NCBI GenBank assembly: GCA_964611095.1
Contig: CAZSWJ010000030.1
Location: forward strand, 1-8,272
Direction: 5' to 3'
Length of the DNA: 8,272 nt
Source of the DNA: CAZKJL01 sp964611095
GTDB lineage: Bacteria; Patescibacteriota; Gracilibacteria; Peribacterales; Peribacteraceae
Each line of letters opens with the position of its first letter. The stretch's first letter is position 1. The position numbers were made by a program, and so were the translations under genes. Positions 1 to 6,700 of the stretch are shown here, piece after piece. Below the pieces are notes generated by a model that worked only from the letters and a program-made list of their open reading frames with translations, did no database searches and was not told the DNA's origin.

Positions 1-975
1 AACGTCGGCATCGTGGAAGTTCCCGATGTCCGCCTCAACAAACTCGCCGAGCTCATTACGCCGGAGAAAGTCGTGCCGGCCATCGTGGAGTTCGTCGACA
101 TCGCGGGACTCGTGAAAGGCGCATCCAAAGGCGAAGGTCTCGGCAACGCGTTCCTCTCGCACATCCGCGAAGTCGATGCCATCTGCCACGTCGTCCGCAT
201 CTTCGGCGGCAGCGACGTCATCCACGTGGAAGGATCGGTGGACCCCAAGCGCGACCGCGAGATCATCGAAGCCGAGCTCATCATTTCCGATCTCGACAAA
301 GTCACGAAGAAAATCGACAAGATCCAAGGCGGCGCGAGATCCGGGAACAAAGATCTGCTCAAGGAACTCGATGTCCTCACGAAAGTCCAAGCCGCACTGA
401 ACGCCGGCAAGCTCGCATCGAGCGTCGAACTCGATAAAGACCAAGTCCCCTTCCTCAAGGCCGCGCAGCTGCTCACAGATAAAAAAGTGATCTACGCACT
501 CAACACCGATGAAAAGTCCTTGGGCACGCTGCCCATCGCGGAGGCAAAGGCCCGCGCGGCTCTCGCAGACTCGGAAACGGCGATCTTGGTTTCCGCAAAA
601 CTGGAAGAAGAACTCATCGAACTCAGCGCTGAGGAAGGTGCCGCCATGCTCAAAGAGCTCGGCATCCCGACCTCGGGCCTGGATCGATTGATCCACGCCG
701 CGTACGACGCACTCGGACTCCAGACGTACTTCACCGCCGGCGTGAAAGAAGTCCGCGCATGGACCGTGCGCAAAGGCGCCAAGGCTCCGGAAGCCGCAGG
801 CGTGATTCACACCGATTTCGAAAAAGGATTCATCCGCGCCGAAACCATTTCGTACGCCGACTTCGTCGCGGCGGGCTCGGAACAGAAAGCCAAAGAGGCC
901 GGCAAGATGCGTACCGAAGGAAAAGAGTACGTGGTGCAGGACGGAGACGTAATGCACTTCCGGTTCAATGTGTAA
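1..975 (+). CDS. ychF: Redox-regulated ATPase/GTPase YchF (OLA1 family), 5' truncated by window edge
   Basis: This is an Obg-related, TRAFAC-class P-loop NTPase that binds ribosomes and prefers ATP over GTP in the bacterial family. The frame is open from base 1, and the first residues (NVGIVEVPDVRL) match the family around residue 40 of about 363. The P-loop and the G2 region therefore lie outside the window, and the GTG at base 13 is an internal codon, not the start. Seen: the switch II motif DIAGLVKGASKGEGLGN, the NTDE segment at the position of the base-specificity motif (NVNE in E. coli), SAKLEEEL near the G5 position, and a C-terminal TGS domain beginning near LQTYFTAGVKEVRAW and running through HTDFEKGFIRAETIS to the end FRFNV. 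The C-terminus is complete (TAA). No terminator follows; the next promoter begins 30 bases downstream. The family assignment is very secure. Confidence 0.97.
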   Translation, partial: NVGIVEVPDVRLNKLAELITPEKVVPAIVEFVDIAGLVKGASKGEGLGNAFLSHIREVDAICHVVRIFGGSDVIHVEGSVDPKRDREIIEAELIISDLDKVTKKIDKIQGGARSGNKDLLKELDVLTKVQAALNAGKLASSVELDKDQVPFLKAAQLLTDKKVIYALNTDEKSLGTLPIAEAKARAALADSETAILVSAKLEEELIELSAEEGAAMLKELGIPTSGLDRLIHAAYDALGLQTYFTAGVKEVRAWTVRKGAKAPEAAGVIHTDFEKGFIRAETISYADFVAAGSEQKAKEAGKMRTEGKEYVVQDGDVMHFRFNV

Positions 976-1004
976 CCGGACAAGAAAATGACCATCGGCG
1001 CTTC

Positions 1005-1032
1005 TTGAAGTGAGAGGGGGCGGGCATATACT
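1005..1032 (+). promoter_or_regulatory. Sigma70-type promoter of the SLH-protein operon
   Basis: The -35 hexamer is TTGAAG (1005-1010) and the -10 hexamer is TATACT (1027-1032), with a 16-bp spacer. Transcription would begin near 1039, giving a leader of about 22 nt before the ATG at 1061. That leader is 18/22 pyrimidines and has no Shine-Dalgarno sequence. Both hexamers are close to consensus and the position suits the gene; no experiment supports it. Confidence 0.6.
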
Positions 1033-1060
1033 CACCCTCCTGCCTTCCCCCCTTCGGCAT

Positions 1061-1924
1061 ATGCGTACCCCCGTTTCACTTTTTGTTGTCTGTATCAACG
1101 TTGCTTCCCTGTGCCAGCCGGCTTTGGCCGCAGCGATTCCTTCCGAGGTTTCCGGAACGTACTCCGTCGCGATGGAGTACGCCGAGGATCGCGCCATCTT
1201 GGAGCCGCTTCAAGACGGTCAGATGCACCCCGAAATGCTCATCTCACGCCAAGACCTGGTCATGAGCATCGTTCGTGACGTGTACAAGAAGGACGTCCGC
1301 CACGACTGCTTCGATCGCATTTCGCCCGATCTACACGCCGACTTCGACAGGCTCTTCACCGACGTTCCCCTCTCCAATGCCGCTGCCGAGGAAATTTGCG
1401 TCGGCATGTTCGTGGGCGTGGTGGAAGGAAAGCCCGACGGTTCGTTCGGCGTCCAGGGAACGGCAAACCTGGTGGATGCCGCCAAGATCGTCACGAAAGC
1501 CTACGGCATCGCTCCCCTCCCCGGTCTCCGACCCGTTTCCGGTGTCCCCTGGCATGAGCCGTACTGGTACGCGCTCGCCAAGCGCAACGCGATCCCCGAG
1601 ACGGTGAAAAACCGCAGTGCCATGCTTACGCGCGGTGAATTCGCCGAGATCCTCTACCGCCTCAAAGACGAGCGCCCGGCACAAGGCTTCCGCTACACGC
1701 CGACGTTCGTGAAGAACGTGGCCGCACATGAGAAGCCGACGACCGTTGCGACGATTGCCGAACCGAAAACGTCCGTGGCGACGTTGAGCTTGAGCAGTGG
1801 CCTACTCCTCCAAATGCACGTGGAAGCCCGACATTTTGCTCGCGTGGAACGATTGGCTCGCGCGGAACGTCTGGCGGGCGGCGGCAGCACGAGGGGATTT
1901 GTTGCAACGCATCTCACCCAGTGA
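1061..1924 (+). CDS. Secreted protein with SLH-like (S-layer homology) repeats
   Basis: Protein of 287 aa. The ATG at 1061 was chosen over an in-frame GTG at 1010. It puts a signal peptide at the N-terminus (a short MRTP start, hydrophobic SLFVVCINVASLC, likely cleavage after PALA near residue 23), while the GTG lies in the promoter. Three SLH-like units can be read: about residues 36-77 (weak, with ISRQDLVMSIVRDVY), 98-149 (best, from LFTDVP through GKPDGSFG to AKIVTKAYG) and 163-201 (PWHEPYWYALAKRNAI, then LTRGEFAEILYRL). SLH domains usually hold exported proteins on the cell-wall polymer or envelope. The remaining 85 residues are a Thr/Ala/Lys-rich linker and an Arg-rich tail containing an ARVERL-ARAERL repeat, with no enzymatic domain visible. 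This could be a small S-layer accessory or anchor protein. It is the first gene of a probable operon, 14 bases ahead of the next. SLH assignment fairly sure; role unknown. Confidence 0.75.
   Translation: MRTPVSLFVVCINVASLCQPALAAAIPSEVSGTYSVAMEYAEDRAILEPLQDGQMHPEMLISRQDLVMSIVRDVYKKDVRHDCFDRISPDLHADFDRLFTDVPLSNAAAEEICVGMFVGVVEGKPDGSFGVQGTANLVDAAKIVTKAYGIAPLPGLRPVSGVPWHEPYWYALAKRNAIPETVKNRSAMLTRGEFAEILYRLKDERPAQGFRYTPTFVKNVAAHEKPTTVATIAEPKTSVATLSLSSGLLLQMHVEARHFARVERLARAERLAGGGSTRGFVATHLTQ
1838..1873 (+). repeat. Tandem 18-bp repeat inside the SLH-protein gene
   Basis: Two adjacent 18-base units (1838-1855 and 1856-1873) agree at 15 of 18 positions. They encode ARVERL and ARAERL in the C-terminal tail. 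One difference changes an amino acid (Val to Ala) and the other two are silent or conservative codon changes (CGA/CGT, TTG/CTG), which suggests an in-frame duplication kept at the protein level. Confidence 0.75.
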
Positions 1925-1938
1925 CACGATAGCTCCAT

Positions 1939-2466
1939 ATGAGCAATCTCAATCGCTTCGGCAGTCTTGATCTTGATCTTGATCGACCGCACACCTGGAC
2001 TCCGCATAGAAGTCGAAATCCCGGAAAAGCGGGAAAGATGATCCAGTCTCTCAGGAGGCAGGAACAAAACGGTGCGACCCTGGAAGATGTCGGAGAACGA
2101 GCATGGCGCCTGCTGCGCATGACGCACGCCCATGATCAACTGAACGGACAAACGAATGACGTTCGTGCGAGACTCGGTCTCCTTCCTCTTCCCGACGAAG
2201 TACCGTCGTACGAAAACGGCATGCCGATTCCGACATCGACGGAGCACTATACGACGAAGCTTGATTACCCCGGCGATTTTCCGTCGACGGAGAATGCCAG
2301 ACGCCTGATGGACGAAGTTCATCGGGAATACATGGCAGCTCTGCAGGGAAAGAAATTTCAACGAGAGATTGCATACGACGCCGACGCCGAGGTTGAAAGG
2401 CACATGGCGTCGTACGAAGAACTTGAACCGATCTTCGACGCGAAGCGATCGATTTCCCTCATTTGA
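1939..2466 (+). CDS. Uncharacterised 175-aa soluble protein
   Basis: I do not recognise this protein. The ATG at 1939 lies 14 bases after the SLH gene's stop, with no Shine-Dalgarno sequence and no clear promoter of its own, so it is probably read from the upstream promoter. The product is hydrophilic, with no signal peptide or membrane segment. It opens with an acidic SLDLDLDR stretch encoded by a hexanucleotide repeat, followed by a basic region (RSRNPGK, residues 24-30) and a likely helix around 33-62. A Pro-rich stretch (about 82-115) follows, then a charged helical C-terminal half (residues 117-160). It has no Cys. Its stop overlaps the ATG of the RNHCP gene by one base (TGATG), which suggests coupled translation. 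Reality is supported by frame length, operon position and the overlap; function is unknown. Confidence 0.72.
   Translation: MSNLNRFGSLDLDLDRPHTWTPHRSRNPGKAGKMIQSLRRQEQNGATLEDVGERAWRLLRMTHAHDQLNGQTNDVRARLGLLPLPDEVPSYENGMPIPTSTEHYTTKLDYPGDFPSTENARRLMDEVHREYMAALQGKKFQREIAYDADAEVERHMASYEELEPIFDAKRSISLI
1965..1982 (+). repeat. Triple TCTTGA tandem repeat at the start of a coding region
   Basis: Three perfect copies of the hexamer TCTTGA encode the alternating Leu-Asp run near residues 10-15 of the 175-aa protein. Because the unit is 6 bp, gain or loss of copies would keep the frame and change only the length of the acidic run. Confidence 0.8.
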
Positions 2467-2774
2467 TGTTCATCGCCCGTGAAGAACCGTTCGTCTGCGA
2501 GCATTGCGGCACCGCCGTGGAGCCCTTGCTGAAGGGCACGTACCGCGATCACTGTCCCAAGTGCCTGTGCTCCAAGCACGTCGATCGAGATGGGCCCGGT
2601 GACAGGCTTTCGGCATGCCAAGGCTTGCTGGAGCCCGTGGGCATCGACCAAGACGGCAAGAAAGGATTCGTCATTGAGTATAAGTGCGCCAAATGCAAGA
2701 AAAGCTCTAGAAATAGGGCTGCACAGGATGATGATATCTTGGGATTCGTTGCCAAAAATGCCGAACAGTCGTAA
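2466..2774 (+). CDS. RNHCP-domain zinc-ribbon protein
   Basis: Protein of 102 aa covering essentially the whole RNHCP family domain (Pfam PF12647), a small Cys-rich family of unknown function. Seen: CEHC (Cys11/Cys14), the name-giving segment YRDHCPKCLCSKHVD (Cys30, Cys33, Cys35; here RDHCP, so the family Asn is Asp), PGDR followed by ACQGLLEPVGI (Cys51), and CAKC (Cys74/Cys77) followed by SRNRAAQDDD. The three CxxC pairs would bind zinc, giving two zinc-ribbon-like modules. The ATG at 2466 overlaps the previous stop (TGATG) and is preferred to the TTG just before it; start by re-initiation is likely. Being encoded after a 175-aa unknown may mean the two act together. A nucleic-acid or protein-binding role is only a guess from the zinc ribbons. 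Confidence 0.9.
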   Translation: MFIAREEPFVCEHCGTAVEPLLKGTYRDHCPKCLCSKHVDRDGPGDRLSACQGLLEPVGIDQDGKKGFVIEYKCAKCKKSSRNRAAQDDDILGFVAKNAEQS

Positions 2775-2781
2775 GAATGCG

Positions 2782-2797
2782 GTGTACTTACGTACAC
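2782..2797. repeat. Perfect inverted repeat just after the RNHCP gene
   Basis: GTGTAC, a 4-base loop TTAC, then GTACAC. It begins 8 bases after the RNHCP stop. No T-run follows on either strand, so it is not a standard intrinsic terminator. It may still be an mRNA-end hairpin or a binding site. It resembles the inverted repeat at 7172-7186. Confidence 0.6.
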
Positions 2798-2829
2798 AAA
2801 ATGTGTTCTTAGAAAATGTTTTAGATCAG

Positions 2830-2849
2830 GGCTCAATGAATAATGAGCC
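2830..2849. terminator. Possible terminator hairpin between convergent genes
   Basis: Inverted repeat GGCTCA, 8-base loop, TGAGCC. On the minus strand the stem is followed within about 15 bases by A/T-rich sequence containing AAAACATTTT rather than a clean T-run, so termination is uncertain. Its place between the RNHCP operon and the convergent minus-strand operon suits a bidirectional end signal. Confidence 0.35.
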
Positions 2850-2860
2850 ATGGAGTCTTG

Positions 2861-2878
2861 CTTAAGGAATTCCTTAAG
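2861..2878. repeat. Perfect 18-bp palindrome
   Basis: CTTAAGGAATTCCTTAAG reads the same on both strands with no loop. It has no T-run, so it is not an evident terminator. It lies in an AT-richer 162-base gap between convergent genes, 59 bases beyond the stop of the minus-strand 155-aa gene. A dimeric-protein binding site or a cruciform-forming element is possible. Confidence 0.7.
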
Positions 2879-2936
2879 GACTACGCTTGCCGTCTCATGC
2901 GATTCCTCATGATCCTGTCTCTCATCGGCTGCCTGT

Positions 2937-3404
2937 TCATTTCTTTTTGATCGTGAACGAAGAAAGCACCTGCTGCTGCAACGACATCTTCAGCGGGAAG
3001 ATTTCGGCGACGTTTCCGCTGGGTGCCTCCGTCCCCTGCTTCGGTCCTGCCGACGGATGCACTGCGAGGCGCGGTTGATGTGCTTGGTGATCGACGGTGA
3101 CATCGAAATGACCCGTCTTCAGGGCCTCTTTGAGCTTGTCCGATACGTGCTCGAAAGCAGACTCGATCCCCTGCTCTTTCACGAACGATGAAACGATGCT
3201 GCGCGCTTTTTCCTGGGACTTCTTCTCGGTCTCGAGCGAAAGCCTTGCTTCGGCAAACTCGGCATTGTGCTGCATCTCGCGCTCCAGATCCTCGGGACCC
3301 TTCACGTTACCTCGAAGGCGCTCGTATTCCTCGGGGCTGCGCAGGCGCTTGCGGATCTTCTCTCGTTCGTGCGATGGAATATGGTCAAGCCATGGGTCGG
3401 ACAT
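2937..3404 (-). CDS. Uncharacterised 155-aa charged helical protein
   Basis: I do not recognise this protein. The product starts MSDPWLDHIPSHEREKIRKR. It has a long charged, probably helical or coiled-coil region (residues 11-97, with EYERLRGNV, EDLEREMQ, SLETEKKSQEKA and VSDKLKEALK), then a His/Pro-rich segment (101-120) and a basic end TIKKK. There is no Cys, signal peptide or membrane segment, so it is probably cytoplasmic. It is the second gene of a minus-strand pair, 26 bases after the 65-aa gene. Unlike the head-of-operon genes, it has a Shine-Dalgarno-like GAGGT (3416-3420), though 11 bases from the ATG. A TAGAAT hexamer at 3411-3416 would place a transcript start exactly at the ATG, but no -35 partner is seen. 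The frame is long and protein-like; its own antisense frames look like shadows. Confidence 0.72.
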   Translation of the reverse strand: MSDPWLDHIPSHEREKIRKRLRSPEEYERLRGNVKGPEDLEREMQHNAEFAEARLSLETEKKSQEKARSIVSSFVKEQGIESAFEHVSDKLKEALKTGHFDVTVDHQAHQPRLAVHPSAGPKQGTEAPSGNVAEIFPLKMSLQQQVLSSFTIKKK

Positions 3405-3430
3405 ACCAAGATTCTACCTCAAAAGCTTTC

Positions 3431-3628
3431 TTAGGCGCTGTGGTCAACGTGCTCCAAATTCGCCTCATCGAGATCGGGCTCTCTCATGGTCGGAACTTGT
3501 GCCCTGATTTCTTCTGCAATTTCCCGGCGCAAATCCAAATTGCCTCTCTTGCCATCACGCTCCATGAGAGGAACCAAATTACGAACATCGAAGCTGTCAT
3601 CGATCTCGGAAGGACGTGCGATAGCCAT
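3431..3628 (-). CDS. Uncharacterised 65-aa acidic protein
   Basis: I do not recognise this protein. The ATG at 3626-3628 (MAIARPSEIDDSFDVRN) was chosen over an in-frame TTG at 3683-3685, because that TTG is itself the first half of the -35 box TTGACT of a good promoter and would not be transcribed. The protein is small, Cys-free and soluble, rich in Asp, Glu and Arg, with a likely helix LDLRREIAEEIRAQV (residues 31-45) and an acidic end. The ATG is preceded by 20/23 pyrimidines and no Shine-Dalgarno sequence. It heads a two-gene unit with the 155-aa gene. Support is the promoter, terminator boundary and spacing; there is no homology evidence. Confidence 0.6.
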   Translation of the reverse strand: MAIARPSEIDDSFDVRNLVPLMERDGKRGNLDLRREIAEEIRAQVPTMREPDLDEANLEHVDHSA

Positions 3629-3657
3629 AAGAAAGAATGGAAAGGAAAGTTGGCGGC

Positions 3658-3685
3658 ATTCTAAAGATGCACCCCGGGAAGTCAA
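3658..3685 (-). promoter_or_regulatory. Promoter of the two-gene minus-strand operon
   Basis: On the minus strand, TTGACT (3685-3680), a 16-bp spacer, then TAGAAT (3663-3658). Each hexamer differs from consensus at one base. The start would be near 3651, leaving about 23 nt before the ATG at 3628. It begins 5 bases after the nrdJ terminator stem. Confidence 0.68.
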
Positions 3686-3690
3686 ACCGA

Positions 3691-3719
3691 AAAGCCGAGG
3701 CGACTCCGCTCTCGGCTTT
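3691..3719 (-). terminator. Intrinsic terminator of nrdJ
   Basis: Perfect 9-bp stem AAAGCCGAG (3719-3711 on the minus strand) and CTCGGCTTT (3699-3691) around an 11-base loop. It runs on as TCGGTTT, so the T-rich side reads CTTTTCGGTTT. The stem begins 21 bases after the nrdJ stop. The plus-strand reading lacks a T-run of similar quality. Confidence 0.75.
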
Positions 3720-3740
3720 CAGTGGATCACACGCATGATT

Positions 3741-6700
3741 CTAGGAACAACCGCTCGTGGCGCCGCAGTCCATGCACAGCTCGCAGGAACCGTTGCGTTT
3801 CATTTTGCTGCTGCCGCAGGCCGAGCACGTGGTGCCCGTGTAGCCCTGAAGCTTGGCATCGTCGGCACCCACGACCTTTGGTTCATCGGCGACGGCGGTA
3901 GCGGAGGACATTTTGACGGGCTGCGGCACGCCTTCATCGACGACGGGCAGGCTCATGGCGAAGGCATCTTTGCTCTTCGTGCCCTCGGAGTACGCGCGGT
4001 CGACGAGTTCGTGGTTGTGGAACTTCTTGGCCTTGCTCTTGTCGAGGAATTTGAGAGCGAGCCAGCGACCGAGGTAGTCCATGAGGCTTTTCACCATCGG
4101 GATCTCGCGGTTCGTCGTCATGCCCATGGGCTCGAAGCGCGTGTGCACGAGCTTGTCGCAGAGAACCTCGAGCGGCACGCCGTACTGCAGGTTCATGGAG
4201 ATGGAGAGTGCCAGCGTATCCATGACACCGGAGAGCGTGGAGCCTTCCTTGCTCATCTTGATGAAGATTTCACCCGGAGATCCGTCCTCGTACATGCCGA
4301 CGTGGAGGTAGCCCTCGTGACCGGCGACGGAGAACTTATGCGCGATGGCAAGACGCTCGTCGGGGAGCTTGCGGCGGCGCGGCACTTCCTTGATGACGAT
4401 TTTCTCGATGACTTTCTCCACGACTTCCTTGGCCGTCTCTTCCTTCTTGTCGGACTTGTTGCTGAGAGCCTGGCTCATCTTGCTGCCGTCGCGGTAGAGC
4501 GCGTTAGCCTTGATGCCGAGCTTCCAGGAGAGGTGGTATGCCTTCTTGAAGTCTTCGACCGTTGCTTCGTTGGGGAGGTTGATGGTCTTGCTGATGGCGC
4601 CGGAGATGAACGGCTGGGCGGCGGCCATCATGCGGATGTGGCCTTCGGCGGAGATGTAGCGCTTACCGAGCTTGCCGCACTTGCTGGCGCAGTCGAAGAC
4701 GGGCAGGTGAACGTCCTTCATGTGCGGCGCGCCTTCCACGGTCATGTTGCCACAGACGTAGATGTTGGCTTCCTCGATCTGCTGCTCGGTGAACCCGAGT
4801 GCGGCGAGGAGATTGAAGTTGAAGTCGTCCATCTGCTCCTTGCTGAAGCCGAGGCGCTTGAGCGTCTCGTCGCCGAGGATCCACTTGTTGAAGGCAAAGC
4901 GCATCTCGAAGACCTGCGGGAGGTTCTTCTCCACTTTCGCGATGTCTTCATCGGTGAAACCCTTCTGCTTGAGGCTCGTGCGGTTGATGTGCGGAGCGCC
5001 CTCCAAGCTGAGTGAGCCGATGACGAAGCGCATGATGTCCTCGGTCTGGCTGTCGGTGTAGCCGAGCGCCGTGAGCGCGGGGCGGATGGATTGGTTGGCG
5101 ATCTTCATGTATCCGCCTCCGGCGAGCTTCTTGAATTTCACGAGCGCGAAGTCGGGCTCGATGCCCGTGGTGTCGCAGTCCATGAGGAGTCCGATCGTGC
5201 CCGTGGGAGCGATGACGGTGGTCTGTGCATTGCGATAACCGTGCTTCTCACCGAGCTCGAGTGCCCTGTCCCACGCCTCCTTGGCGGCGGCGAGGAGATC
5301 GGGCGGACAGAGGTTCTGGTCGATGGCGACGGGCTTCACGGCGAGATCTTCGTACTCCTTCTCGGAAGCATCGTACGCGGCACGGCGGTGATTGCGGATG
5401 ACGCGGAGCATGCTCTCGCGGTTCCTTTCGTAGCCCGGGAAGGGACCGAGTGCCTCGGCGAGTTCGGCCGAGGTGGCGTAGGACTCTCCCGTGAGAACGG
5501 CGGTGATGGCTCCGGCCATGACGCGTCCCATCTCGGAGTCGTACGGAATACCCATCTGCATGAGCATGGCGCCGATGTTGGCGTAACCGAGGCCCAGTGT
5601 GCGGAACGTGTAGCTGAGTTCGGCGATTTCATGGCTGGGGAACTGTGCCATGAGCACGGAGATCTCGAGCACGATGGTCCAGAGACGAACGGCGTGGCGG
5701 AAGTCCTCGATGGCGAACGTCTTGCGGCCGTGTTCATCCTCGGTGGTGAAGTGCATGAGGTTGCACGAGGCCAGGTTGCAGGCGGTGTTGTCCAGGAACA
5801 TGTACTCGCTGCACGGGTTCGATGCATTGATGCGGCCGTCTGCCGGGCACGTGTGCCAGTCGTTGATGGTGGTGTCGTACTGCATGCCCGGATCGGCGCA
5901 GCTCCATGCGGCGTACGCGATTTGGTCCCACAGATCGCGGGCTTTCATCGTCTTGCACGGCTTGGGCTGGCGCTCCTCGATTTTGGATTTCTTGAGCTCG
6001 GTTCTCCAGTACAGGTTCCAGTCGGAGTCCTGCTCCAAGTTCTCGAAGAAGGAGTGCGGGACGCGGACGGAGTTGTTGGAGTTCTGGCCCGAAACGGTCG
6101 CATAGGCCTCGCCGTTGAAGTCCGTGTCGTACCCGGCCTTGGCGAGTGCGGCCACCTTCTTCTCTTCGTTCACCTTCCAGTTGATGAACTCTTCGATGTC
6201 GGGGTGATCGAGGTCGAGACACACCATTTTCGCGGCGCGGCGCGTGGTGCCTCCGGACTTGATGGCGCCCGCTGCGCGGTCACCGATCTTGAGGAAGCTC
6301 ATGAGGCCGGAGCTCTTGCCGCCCTGGCTGAGAGGCTCGCCGTCTCCGCGGAGGTTGCTGAAGTTGGTGCCCGTACCGGAACCGTACTTGAAGAGGCGTG
6401 CCTCGCGGACCCAGAGGTCCATGATGCCCCCTTCGTTGACCATATCGTCGGCGACGCCCTGAATGAAGCAGGCGTGCGGCTGCGGGTGCGTGTAGGCATC
6501 CTCGCTTTTGCGGACTTCTCCCGTGACGGGGTCGCAGTAGAAGTGGCCCTGTGCGGGACCCGTGATGTCGTAGGCGTAGTTGATGCCGGTGTTGAACCAC
6601 TGCGGGGAGTTCGGAGCGGCCATCTGGTGCACGAGCATGAACTTGAGTTCATCCTCGAACGCCTGGGCATCCTGCTTCGTGGCGAAGTAACCGTAGTCCT

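Noticed and set aside
1010..1060. GTG start giving a 17-residue longer SLH protein
   Set aside because: It lies within the promoter, and the extension would come before a clear signal peptide beginning at the ATG at 1061.
1159..1180. 7-bp inverted repeat GTACTCC/GGAGTAC inside the SLH gene
   Set aside because: It lies fully within coding sequence with an 8-base loop and is explained by repeated Tyr/Ser/Glu codons; there is no sign of function.
3405..3416. Leaderless promoter for the 155-aa gene (TAGAAT six bases before the ATG)
   Set aside because: No -35-like hexamer lies 15-18 bases upstream, and a GAGGT ribosome site plus a nearby upstream gene give a simpler explanation.
3486..5015. 509-codon plus-strand open frame, mostly antisense to the 3' part of nrdJ
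   Set aside because: It runs across the nrdJ terminator and the minus-strand promoter and mirrors nrdJ codons, so it is a shadow.
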